Source of the DNA: JABDAD01 sp964409695
GTDB taxonomy: Bacteria; Pseudomonadota; Alphaproteobacteria; Rickettsiales; Rickettsiaceae
Direction: 5' to 3'
Assembly (NCBI GenBank): GCA_964409695.1
Contig: CAYPDX010000064.1
Span: forward strand, 1 to 5,715
Length of the DNA stretch: 5,715 nucleotides
How positions within the stretch are numbered: the stretch's first letter is position 1; every line of letters begins with the position of its first letter. Shown piece by piece: positions 1 through 5,715 of the stretch. Position numbers and translations under genes: made by a program. The notes beneath the pieces were generated by a model. That model was given only the letters and a program-made list of their open reading frames with translations. It did not search any database and had not been told where the DNA came from.

Positions 1-245
1 CTACTATGACCAGGTACAAAACTATACTCTAATATACCTAGGAACTTTTTAATTTTGCATTCTATCCCGCATTCTTCTAAAAGCTCACGAAGCACAGCAT
101 TATGCGCTGACTCTCCGTGCTCAATATGTCCACCAGGCAGGAAATAAAAATTTATCGACAAATCCAGAGTCTTGCATAGTAATATATGATGCTGATCAAT
201 AATAACCGCTCTACTCAAAGCGTGAATTTTGTCTTTGTTACTCAT
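1..245 (-). CDS. Nudix hydrolase, C-terminus cut by the window edge
   Basis: Reading from the ATG at 243-245 to the left edge gives 81 codons with no stop. The product carries a textbook Nudix box at residues 39-61: Gly39, Glu45, the Arg53-Glu54-x2-Glu57-Glu58 core, then Gly60-Ile61, preceded by the usual beta strand and the FLPGG motif at 35-39. Nudix proteins hydrolyse nucleoside diphosphates linked to another moiety, with metal held by the REUxEE glutamates, and all of these residues are present. The substrate cannot be told from the part seen. There is no signal peptide, so it should be cytoplasmic. A purine-rich GAGAAG lies 3 bp before the ATG as a possible ribosome binding site. It follows the glycosyltransferase gene by 24 bp on the same strand, so it is probably its operon partner. 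The C-terminal half, which usually determines substrate choice, is outside the window. Confidence 0.9.
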   Translation of the reverse strand, partial: MSNKDKIHALSRAVIIDQHHILLCKTLDLSINFYFLPGGHIEHGESAHNAVLRELLEECGIECKIKKFLGILEYSFVPGHS

Positions 246-269
246 AGGCTTCTCTTTTATCTATAAATT

Positions 270-1106
270 TTAGTTCCTATTAGGAAGAGCATCAAAACCT
301 CTGCCCATCTCCTTAATTTCAGACTCCATATTCTCAAAAACAGTAGCAACTTTTCTATTTAATAAAAACCCTAAACCAATTTTTTGTTTTATAAGATATG
401 GGATTTTACAATCGATTGGCCATCTCTCAATGTCTCCTTCTCTCAATAAATTTTCAGCAAATTTAATATCAAAGATTAGAGCATAAGCACCATAAACTTC
501 TGTTATATTAGAAAGTTTTATTAGTAAATTTTTGCTATTTCTATCAATCTTATATCTAGCCAGTCCTGGGCCATGAGCATCCAAGAAAACTACGGAATTT
601 TTTGGCATATGAATAAGAACGTTGCTCATTAAATAGGCAAAATCATCAGATAATATTTTTACGTCATCTTCGAATATAGCTATACGATCTAATTTTTCCT
701 GCATAGCTTTTACAATAATGGATCTATGACTACAAGTTACTCCAAGTTCTCCTGCTGTAAACTTAAAATTTCCTTCTAAAAAATATATGAAGTTAGCTTC
801 TTTTTCTCGTCCACAATCGATATAATATTTCTTGGTTTTAGAAAATTCAAATAGATGATTTTTAAGATCAAGACCAGAATATGTATCACCAGATTCTAGG
901 TCTGTAATCAATATTTTATACCCATCAATAGCACTAAATCTCTCAAACTTAATATTATGAGATTTGAATTGCTCTTCAATAATTTTTAAACGATCTTTCG
1001 CCCTGTCTAGATTAATTACAAAAGCTTTATAGCGAATCACCTCTCCTCCATATTTTGGAGATACGCAGGAAGTTAAGAAAAAACATAGAAAAAATATTTT
1101 AAACAT
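270..1106 (-). CDS. Glycosyltransferase family 25-type protein with lipoprotein signal
   Basis: This 278-residue protein resembles glycosyltransferase family 25, the group that includes LPS galactosyl- and glucosyltransferases of the LgtB/Lex type. Seen in the sequence are the N-terminal strand and loop FVINLDRAKDR (29-39), the RFSAIDG segment (56-62), GELGVTCSH (119-127, where the family commonly has GExGCxxSH), the acidic EDD motif (146-148), YGAYALIF (205-212) and a WPID motif (229-232). Family members move a sugar from a nucleotide-sugar donor to a glycan or protein acceptor. The unusual part is the N-terminus: a short hydrophobic stretch (4-13) ending in LTSC (11-14), a good lipobox with Cys14 as the lipidated residue. 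If used, this puts the enzyme in the envelope, where nucleotide sugars are normally absent. The start lies 2 bp after the peptidase stop with no clear Shine-Dalgarno sequence, suggesting translational coupling. Donor and acceptor are unknown. Confidence 0.85.
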   Translation of the reverse strand: MFKIFFLCFFLTSCVSPKYGGEVIRYKAFVINLDRAKDRLKIIEEQFKSHNIKFERFSAIDGYKILITDLESGDTYSGLDLKNHLFEFSKTKKYYIDCGREKEANFIYFLEGNFKFTAGELGVTCSHRSIIVKAMQEKLDRIAIFEDDVKILSDDFAYLMSNVLIHMPKNSVVFLDAHGPGLARYKIDRNSKNLLIKLSNITEVYGAYALIFDIKFAENLLREGDIERWPIDCKIPYLIKQKIGLGFLLNRKVATVFENMESEIKEMGRGFDALPNRN

Positions 1107-1108
1107 TA

Positions 1109-3115
1109 TTATTTTGTGTTTTGAAATATTTCGAACAATTCTTTTTTACTATCTTCACTAAGAGTTGATTTTTCAATCTCATCAGAGAGCTTCTCAAACC
1201 TACCTCCAAGATTTTCAGCCAAGAAACGCTCCACTACACCATAAAAGACAAATCTATTTTCAGGCTTAGCAAAACCATGACCTTCATTCATAAATAACAT
1301 ATAAATATAGGGAATTTTTTTCTCTTTCATTGCGTGAATAATCTGATCGGACTCCGATTGTTTTACCCTTGGATCCTTTTCACCTTGAGCAATTAAAAGC
1401 GGAATATTTATCTTATCTACATGATTCAAAGGAGAGCGTTCGAATAGTAATTTTTTTCCCTCCTCTGTTCTAGGATCACCAACTTTTCTATATGCAGTTT
1501 CCATAAAGGATTGCCAATAAGCAGGGAATGTTGCAAGCAATGTTTCTAAGTTTGATGGTCCAACAAGATCTATTGCACATTTAAACACATCAGAAGAGTT
1601 TGTAGCGCTCCAAAGAGCCTCATAACCTCCATAGCTTCCACCATAAACTGCTATTGAGTTTTTATCCGCAATCCCCTCATCTATAGCCCATTGTACAGAG
1701 TCTAAAATATCAAAATGCATATTACGACCCCATTCTAAATTACCTTTAGAAGCAAATGATTTACCAAAACCTGTAGACATTCTGAAATTCACCTGGAGTA
1801 CCGCATATCCTCTGTTTGCAAACCATTGAGCCTCTGGGTCATACCCCCAATCGTCCCTAGCCCAAGGACCTCCATGTACCAAAACTATCATTGGGACCGC
1901 TCCTTTGGTGTAAAGAGGCCTTGTAAGATATGAAGGCAATTCCAAACTATCCCGTGCTTTTATAACTACGCTCTCCATTTTTGCTAGTTTATAGTTATTT
2001 AGATCATTTCTATTACTAAACAAGAAACTGAGATTTTTCTTGTTTTTATCATAGAGATAGTAGTTCATGGGACCATCATCTCGAAGCTCTGCTACCACCC
2101 ATAAATTATCATATAAAGTACGGCTTACTATGGTAATTTCACCCTTTAGAGTCTCTTTTATTTTAGATATATCTTTTTCAAATTCACTATCTAAAAAGCT
2201 CCATTCATTTCTCAAGTAATTAATTGAATAAGCTTGAGCTAAGCCAGTTTTTCTTGAAGTTACTAGATTATTTATTTCAGCTTTTTCGGCCTCAGCTAAT
2301 ATTTTTTCCCGTCCGGAACCTACATCTATCTCCTTTAGAACATTCAAATCACGCCCACGGCTGTCAAGCATATATAGAATTTTTCCGTCTCTTGTAAAAC
2401 CTAGAAGACCAGTTGTAAAAATATCTTCCATAGGAATGTTTAAATAGCTTTCCCATCTATAAGTATTATTTTCTATAACTACAGCTTTAAAATAATCACA
2501 TCCACCATCGGGCGTCGACTTGCCAACGAAATGTAATTTATAATTATCATCAAAGATAAATTCGCTGAATTTTTCATCGTTTTGCAGGATAAGAGTTTTT
2601 TCACCAGTTTTAAGATTTAACCTGTATAAATCATGATATGCCTCATCTCTATCATTTAAACCAATAATAATCTCATCTGGAAATTTATCCGACACATGCA
2701 AAATTAACGCATATACTTTCTCCGGTGAATAGATTTTATCTTCTTTAGTTGAAATATCTACAACATGTATACGCCAATTTTCGTCTCCTCCATCATCTTT
2801 AAGATAGATAATATGTTTATTATCATACGACCAAAAATACCTACGGATTCCTCTTCCTTTATCTGATGTAATGGGAGTTGGCGAGTTTGGATTATCTATC
2901 GTAGCAATAAATATATTCTGCACGCCTTCAAGACTAGATAAATATGATATATATTTCCCATCAGCACTTAAACTAACTCCGGATCTTTCCGGATTCCCAA
3001 ATAAAACTTCACGCGGTATTAAGTTAGCATTCATAGAATCTTCCTGTTTTTGGTATTTTAGATATATTATTACTCCAACTATAACGAATGCAAAAATCGT
3101 AATAATTTTTTTCAT
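1109..3115 (-). CDS. S9 (prolyl oligopeptidase) family serine peptidase, membrane anchored
   Basis: This 668-residue protein has the two-domain layout of MEROPS family S9. An N-terminal region (about 30-390) with repeated beta-propeller-like strands such as SADGKYISYLSS is followed by an alpha/beta-hydrolase domain (about 395-650). The oxyanion-side motif HGGP is at 414-417, the nucleophile elbow GGSYGGY at 492-498 gives Ser494, and Asp581 (GEKDPRV) and His613 (NEGHGF) complete the triad. The order and spacing fit the acylaminoacyl-peptidase or dipeptidyl-peptidase branches, so cleavage of short peptides is expected; specificity cannot be read from sequence. Residues 4-18 are strongly hydrophobic after MKK and lack an obvious cleavage site or lipobox, so I infer a signal anchor with the enzyme facing the periplasm. 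A weak GGGA lies 4 bp before the ATG. It is the first gene of the probable operon with the glycosyltransferase and Nudix genes. No disruption is seen. Confidence 0.93.
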   Translation of the reverse strand: MKKIITIFAFVIVGVIIYLKYQKQEDSMNANLIPREVLFGNPERSGVSLSADGKYISYLSSLEGVQNIFIATIDNPNSPTPITSDKGRGIRRYFWSYDNKHIIYLKDDGGDENWRIHVVDISTKEDKIYSPEKVYALILHVSDKFPDEIIIGLNDRDEAYHDLYRLNLKTGEKTLILQNDEKFSEFIFDDNYKLHFVGKSTPDGGCDYFKAVVIENNTYRWESYLNIPMEDIFTTGLLGFTRDGKILYMLDSRGRDLNVLKEIDVGSGREKILAEAEKAEINNLVTSRKTGLAQAYSINYLRNEWSFLDSEFEKDISKIKETLKGEITIVSRTLYDNLWVVAELRDDGPMNYYLYDKNKKNLSFLFSNRNDLNNYKLAKMESVVIKARDSLELPSYLTRPLYTKGAVPMIVLVHGGPWARDDWGYDPEAQWFANRGYAVLQVNFRMSTGFGKSFASKGNLEWGRNMHFDILDSVQWAIDEGIADKNSIAVYGGSYGGYEALWSATNSSDVFKCAIDLVGPSNLETLLATFPAYWQSFMETAYRKVGDPRTEEGKKLLFERSPLNHVDKINIPLLIAQGEKDPRVKQSESDQIIHAMKEKKIPYIYMLFMNEGHGFAKPENRFVFYGVVERFLAENLGGRFEKLSDEIEKSTLSEDSKKELFEIFQNTK

Positions 3116-3124
3116 ATATTCCCA

Positions 3125-3147
3125 ATTTTCAATTTGGATTTGAAAAT
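3125..3147. repeat. 8-bp inverted repeat in the peptidase gene leader
   Basis: ATTTTCAA (3125-3132) and TTGAAAAT (3140-3147) are perfect inverted copies around a 7-bp spacer. The repeat starts 9 bp before the peptidase ATG and lies right beside the weak GGGA ribosome site at 3120-3123. A hairpin here could affect translation, or the repeat could bind a regulator; the high AT content makes chance pairing plausible. Confidence 0.45.
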
Positions 3148-3152
3148 ACCAT

Positions 3153-3166
3153 TTTTTCTAGAAAAA
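3153..3166. repeat. 14-bp perfect palindrome upstream of the peptidase gene
   Basis: TTTTTCTAGAAAAA reads the same on both strands and is centred on CTAG, about 45 bp before the peptidase start. It could be an operator-like site for a dimeric regulator of the operon, but it is short and AT-rich, so function is only suggested. Confidence 0.35.
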
Positions 3167-3223
3167 TCTACAACTGAAATAAACATGAACTAATCAAATA
3201 AAATAGTAGAATCCACGGCAGAT

Positions 3224-3492
3224 TTAGCAATTGGTGTGTTGCAAATAAAGAAAGAATTTATGTATAACTATGTAAGTAATGACACCACTCATACACATGG
3301 TTTCTCGTTCTATCACCATTGTAATTGTAATATGACATATTAAATATCCGCTAATATAAGCCCACTCCTCTTTAGGTTTCTCACCTCTTTCCTTGCGTCT
3401 TCGATATCCAGCTTCCCACATATCTGCAAATTCCTGATACGTTGGAGTATTTCCATCCATCCAACGTTCATTTAACCAGTCAATACCAAAAG
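3224..3492 (-). other. Unassigned 3' tail fused to the hydrolase remnant
   Basis: After the GHSAFGI segment the open frame continues for about 88 residues to a stop at 3224-3226. The first part (WLNERWMDGNTP, FADMWEAGYRRRKERGE, KPKEEWAYIS) is charged, Trp-rich and protein-like, and it does not match what follows the elbow in alpha/beta hydrolases. The last part (from about 3345 down) becomes Ile-, Thr- and Cys-rich and looks less like a folded protein. In another frame, 3258-3350 encodes 30 residues rich in Tyr, His and Trp with MSYYNYNGDRTRNHVYEW, so a second frame change near 3345-3350 is possible. I do not recognise the family. It may be the remains of a different gene joined by a deletion or rearrangement. 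Confidence 0.45.
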
Positions 3493-3849
3493 CTGAATGA
3501 CCTAATAAAATCACATCATTAAAACCTAGTTGATCAATAATATCAAATATATCGTCAATTATTTTAGTCATAGTAAGATCTGTTGTAACCTCTAAAAAAG
3601 ATTTATTTAACCAATATAAATCGCTGAATAGAAAGTAACTGACTCTTTAAATCCGGGCGAAAGAGTTCTCTGCATAAGAGAAGCAATACCTACGCCCAGA
3701 ACTGTTGTTTTACCATTACCTTGAATGGATATAGGATATTTGCTACCATTAATTAAAACAGATTTAGTTAATGTTGGTTGATAATTTTTGAATTCAATTA
3801 ATTTGTTGAATAACATATTGTTGTTATTTGGGTTAGAATTGAAATACAT
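3224..3849 (-). pseudogene. Frameshifted and truncated alpha/beta hydrolase
   Basis: Two reading frames on this strand join into one hydrolase-like protein. The upstream frame, from an ATG at 3847-3849 (a further in-frame ATG is at 3814-3816 and a TTG at 3868-3870), gives INGSKYPISIQGNGKTTV, then GVGIASLMQRTLSPGFKES, and ends at a stop at 3607-3609. The next frame, read from about 3622, continues as DLYWLNKSFLEVTTDLTMTK, then IIDDIFDIIDQLGF and VILLGHSAFGI, with the nucleophile elbow GHSAFG. Together these match the usual start of an alpha/beta hydrolase: beta strands, helix, then elbow serine. Joining them needs one extra base at about 3622-3623 (minus-strand reading TCAGC then GATTTA), so a single-base deletion is likely. 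After the elbow the expected cap and the Asp and His region are absent, replaced by an unrelated tail. I infer a dead gene with two lesions. A sequencing error could explain the frameshift but not the missing C-terminal half. Confidence 0.75.
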
Positions 3850-3876
3850 ATCCAATATTATATATTTCAATTCTAA
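3833..3876. repeat. Perfect 14-bp inverted repeat after rhlE
   Basis: TTAGAATTGAAATA at 3833-3846 is the exact reverse complement of TATTTCAATTCTAA at 3863-3876, with a 16-bp spacer. It begins about 42 bp after the rhlE stop and overlaps the extreme 5' end of the hydrolase remnant. As RNA it would form a long AT-rich hairpin. No T-run follows on the minus strand, so it is not a standard terminator; it could be a 3'-end stabiliser, a protein site or the scar of a mobile palindrome. Confidence 0.7.
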
Positions 3877-3918
3877 TTATTGTTCTAGTTTAATAATACG
3901 ATATAGAAAATATCAGAA

Positions 3919-5130
3919 TCAATCAGCTTTCTTAAATTTTCCACGGCTTTTGTTTGAGTAAGAATAGTTGCCAGAACGTTTTTTCTTATTAAAAGAATTA
4001 TTACGCCTTGGCCTCTCTTTACTCTTTGGTCCAGATTTTATTTTTTCATCTGGATTAATAAGACCTGCAATAATATTCCACTTTTTTACATCCTGAGGAG
4101 TCACTAGATTTACTGCCGTTCCGCTTGCGCCAGCTCTTGCTGTACGGCCTATTCTATGCACATAATCATTAGGACATTGAGGTAAATCATAGTTGATTAC
4201 ATGTTCAATATGAGGAATATCTAGGCCACGAGACGCTATATCAGTTGCGATCATAATCAGTGTCTTACTACTACGAAAATCTTGTATAGCACGATCACGT
4301 TGTCTTTGCTTTAAGTCTCCGTGTATGACATCAGCGTTATAGTTCAACGCTTTCAGCTTTTTTAGCATTCTATCTGCACCATATTTGGTTTTTACAAAAA
4401 TGATTATAGAACCTTGGCGCTTACCAAGTTGAATAAGCAACTGATTATACTTATCTACCTCTGAAGTCTCTATTGTTTCTTGTTTTAAATCAGCAGATGG
4501 CTTGTTAACGGTTCCAATTGATATACGAATGGGATCATTTAAGTATTTTGCAGATAATTTTAGTATATTACTAGGTAATGTGGCTGAAAAAAGTAAAGTT
4601 TGCCTATCCTTAGGTAGATAAGTCAAAATTAAATCTATTTGCACCCCAAAACCCATGTCTAACATTCTATCTGTTTCATCAAGAACAAGAAAATGCGTTT
4701 TACTGAAGTTAACGTTACGACGCTTTAGGTGATCGTTGATCCTCCCAGGAGTCCCTACAATCAGACGAGGATTTGCTCTCAATTGACGTATCTGTTTTTC
4801 TATAGAATCGCCGCCAATTAATAATGCATAATTTATTCCACTATCTCGTCCAAGCATTTTTTGCAATATATCATATACTTGAGATGCAAGCTCACGTGTA
4901 GGGGTCATAACTAGCGCAGTTTCGTCTGGATTATTTAGTAAATAAGTAATAAGAGGTATGCCAAAGGCCGCTGTTTTACCAGTTCCAGTCTGAGCACTGC
5001 CCAATATATCTTTCCCGTCCAGTGCCAAAGGAATTGCTTCAGCCTGGATTGGTGTCGGTGTTATAAAATTTAATTTAGTGATTGCATTAAGAATTCTAGG
5101 ATGCAAACCTAGTGTATCAAAATTTTGCAT
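3919..5130 (-). CDS. rhlE: DEAD-box ATP-dependent RNA helicase, RhlE type
   Basis: This complete 403-residue helicase carries every motif of the DEAD-box family in order: the Q motif with Phe4 and Gln29, motif I AQTGTGKT (46-53), Ia PTRELA (77-82), GG (106-107), Ib TPGR (127-130), motif II DETD (151-154), III SAT (182-184), the IIFVKTK strand of motif IV, V ATDIASRGLDI (295-305) and VI HRIGRTARAG (325-334). The RMLDMGF following motif II and the overall spacing fit the RhlE branch. Such proteins use ATP to unwind short RNA duplexes in ribosome maturation, RNA decay and cold adaptation. Residues from about 365 form a Lys/Arg/Asn/Ser-rich tail, a likely RNA-binding extension. Motif II has Thr in place of the family's Ala, a change that keeps both catalytic acids. 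The ATG is chosen because the Q-motif Phe follows at the usual short distance. The upstream ribosome site is weak. The gene appears to be transcribed alone. Confidence 0.95.
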   Translation of the reverse strand: MQNFDTLGLHPRILNAITKLNFITPTPIQAEAIPLALDGKDILGSAQTGTGKTAAFGIPLITYLLNNPDETALVMTPTRELASQVYDILQKMLGRDSGINYALLIGGDSIEKQIRQLRANPRLIVGTPGRINDHLKRRNVNFSKTHFLVLDETDRMLDMGFGVQIDLILTYLPKDRQTLLFSATLPSNILKLSAKYLNDPIRISIGTVNKPSADLKQETIETSEVDKYNQLLIQLGKRQGSIIIFVKTKYGADRMLKKLKALNYNADVIHGDLKQRQRDRAIQDFRSSKTLIMIATDIASRGLDIPHIEHVINYDLPQCPNDYVHRIGRTARAGASGTAVNLVTPQDVKKWNIIAGLINPDEKIKSGPKSKERPRRNNSFNKKKRSGNYSYSNKSRGKFKKAD

Positions 5131-5179
5131 GTTTTACCAATAAATAGATTATGTTCAAGAATTATCTTATATATAGATT

Positions 5180-5209
5180 TTAATAGTGAGGGTAGCGCAG
5201 CAAGCACAA
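5180..5209 (-). promoter_or_regulatory. Weak candidate promoter for rhlE
   Basis: On the minus strand TTGTGC (5204-5209) and TATTAA (5180-5185) are separated by 18 bp, a permissible sigma-70 geometry, about 50 bp before the rhlE start. Matches to consensus are partial and AT-rich DNA yields such pairs by chance, so this is only a candidate. Confidence 0.2.
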
Positions 5210-5239
5210 TGTAGAGAATACCAGAATCTAACAAGTCTT

Positions 5240-5530
5240 CTAAGATGGAACCTCAATTTCAAATATGTAACCATCACCAGAGAATTTGATAGAGTGAGTT
5301 ATAGAGTTTTCATTAGTTAAAGGCCAGATATCAATAACAGTACTTTCATTTAGAGCTATTCCTAAATCAAAATTAAATGCTCTATTACATATTACAAGAT
5401 TAAATTGGTCTTCGTACTCATACCCTGTCTGACAATTTTTAACTTTCAAAGAATATTGATTACTAGAGCCAGCATTAGTTGAAGGATCAGAATAAACTTC
5501 CTTTGGAATTATTACTCTTAGTCTTGGCAT
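5240..5530 (-). CDS. Small protein of unknown function (96 aa)
   Basis: I do not recognise this protein. It runs from an ATG at 5528-5530 to a stop at 5240-5242. It opens with a basic strand-like segment (MPRLRVIIPKEVY), followed by alternating hydrophobic and polar stretches (YSLKVKNCQ, FNLVICNRAFNFDLGIA, STVIDIWPL, IKFSGDGYIFEIEVPS) that suggest a small all-beta domain. There are two cysteines (33 and 48). No signal peptide or membrane helix is seen, and composition is balanced, with none of the low-complexity bias of a chance frame. It lies between the 5S rRNA terminator and rhlE, separated from rhlE by about 109 bp. No good Shine-Dalgarno is visible; an AT-rich CATAATATA lies only about 15 bp before the start. 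It is probably a real gene, but an unexpressed chance reading frame cannot be excluded. Confidence 0.6.
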   Translation of the reverse strand: MPRLRVIIPKEVYSDPSTNAGSSNQYSLKVKNCQTGYEYEDQFNLVICNRAFNFDLGIALNESTVIDIWPLTNENSITHSIKFSGDGYIFEIEVPS

Positions 5531-5619
5531 AAAAATCTGTATATTATGTTAGAATTTAATTGGTGGACCGTGCAGTCAATGAAAAATTGCTTTTAGGCTG
5601 CCAATTTTGGATTTGGTAT

Positions 5620-5644
5620 AAAAAAAAGCTTGCATACCAAGCTT
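5620..5644 (-). terminator. Rho-independent terminator of the 5S rRNA transcript
   Basis: On the minus strand AAGCTTG (5638-5644) pairs perfectly with CAAGCTT (5626-5632) around a GTATG loop, and the stem runs directly into eight T residues (5620-5627, the first two shared with the stem). It sits exactly at the 3' end of the 5S gene. A second, mutually exclusive pairing exists: TTGGTAT (5634-5640) with ATACCAA (5613-5619). Confidence 0.85.
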
Positions 5645-5715
5645 GGCAGCGACCTACTCTCCCATGCCTTATGACATAGTACAATTGGCGCAATAAGGTT
5701 TCACATTAGAGTTCG
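5641..5715 (-). rRNA. rrf: 5S ribosomal RNA, 3' part (5' part beyond the right edge)
   Basis: The reverse complement reads CGAACTCTAATGTGAAAC at the edge, then TTGCGCCAATTGTACTAT, CATGGGAGAGTAGG and finally CTGCCAAGC. These line up with conserved 5S blocks: CGAACTC, GTGAAAC, the GCGCC-x-ATGGTA-like loop, the GAGAGTAGG strand and the 3' CTGCCA that closes helix I. About 75 bases are visible, roughly two thirds of the molecule, and the 5' third lies past position 5715. The mature 3' end is placed near 5641 and overlaps the terminator stem. In Rickettsiales a 23S gene commonly lies just upstream of 5S, with 16S elsewhere; here that would be beyond the right edge and cannot be checked. Confidence 0.95.

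Noticed and set aside
2871..3143. Open frame of 90 codons on the plus strand
   Set aside because: It lies almost entirely opposite the well-supported S9 peptidase gene, has no recognisable motif, and all other genes are on the minus strand; it is an antisense shadow.
3192..3197. TTGATT on the minus strand as a -35 box for the peptidase operon
   Set aside because: No acceptable -10 sequence lies 16-19 bp downstream, so it is not listed as a promoter.
3224..3571. A separate intact 115-residue gene starting at the ATG 3569-3571
   Set aside because: The frame is open upstream to the frameshift point and the upstream residues continue the hydrolase; the ATG is an internal methionine near the nucleophile elbow.
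3788..3797. TTGAATTCAA palindrome
   Set aside because: It is only 10 bp, AT-rich and within the former coding region; expected by chance.
3607..3870. A separate intact small gene of 87 codons starting at TTG
   Set aside because: The TTG start lies inside the 14-bp inverted repeat, and the protein continues naturally into the next frame as an alpha/beta hydrolase, so it is better read as the 5' half of a pseudogene.
5573..5578. TTGACT on the minus strand as a -35 box for the 96-residue gene
   Set aside because: It is a good -35 match, but the best -10-like sequence (CATAAT) is about 25 bp away, too far for a sigma-70 promoter.

Overview
The window is AT-rich (roughly one third G+C by eye) bacterial DNA, and every gene I can support lies on the minus strand, so transcription runs from high to low coordinates. 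Base composition, protein style and the alphaproteobacterial look of the 5S rRNA 3' half suggest an intracellular alphaproteobacterium, most likely a Rickettsiales relative. That assignment is an inference, because no lineage-specific marker is complete here.

Right end (5240-5715): the 3' part of a 5S rRNA gene enters from the right edge and ends in a compact hairpin plus T-tract terminator. It is followed by an orphan gene for a 96-residue protein of unknown function. Centre-right (3919-5130): a complete RhlE-type DEAD-box RNA helicase with all core motifs, a DETD variant of motif II and a basic tail. A perfect 14-bp inverted repeat lies just after its stop codon.

Centre (3224-3849): a broken alpha/beta-hydrolase gene. 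Its N-terminal half and the stretch carrying the nucleophile elbow GHSAFG are in different frames, joined by an apparent one-base deletion near 3622. Homology to the hydrolase fold seems to stop right after the elbow, where an unrelated charged tail begins, so the rest of the hydrolase appears to be missing.

Left (1-3115): a compact three-gene set, transcribed in the order S9 prolyl-oligopeptidase-family peptidase, family-25-type glycosyltransferase, Nudix hydrolase (cut by the left edge). The first two are separated by 2 bp and the last two by 24 bp, so they are very probably one operon. The peptidase has an N-terminal membrane anchor and the glycosyltransferase has a lipoprotein signal, so both are predicted to act outside the cytoplasm, while the Nudix protein has no export signal.

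The gaps at 3116-3223, 5131-5239 and 5531-5625 hold short inverted repeats and weak promoter-like sequences but no further gene that I can support. I saw no tRNA, CRISPR array, intact insertion sequence or recognisable defence system. The least ordinary items are the lipoprotein-type glycosyltransferase in its operon and the hydrolase remnant with its foreign tail.
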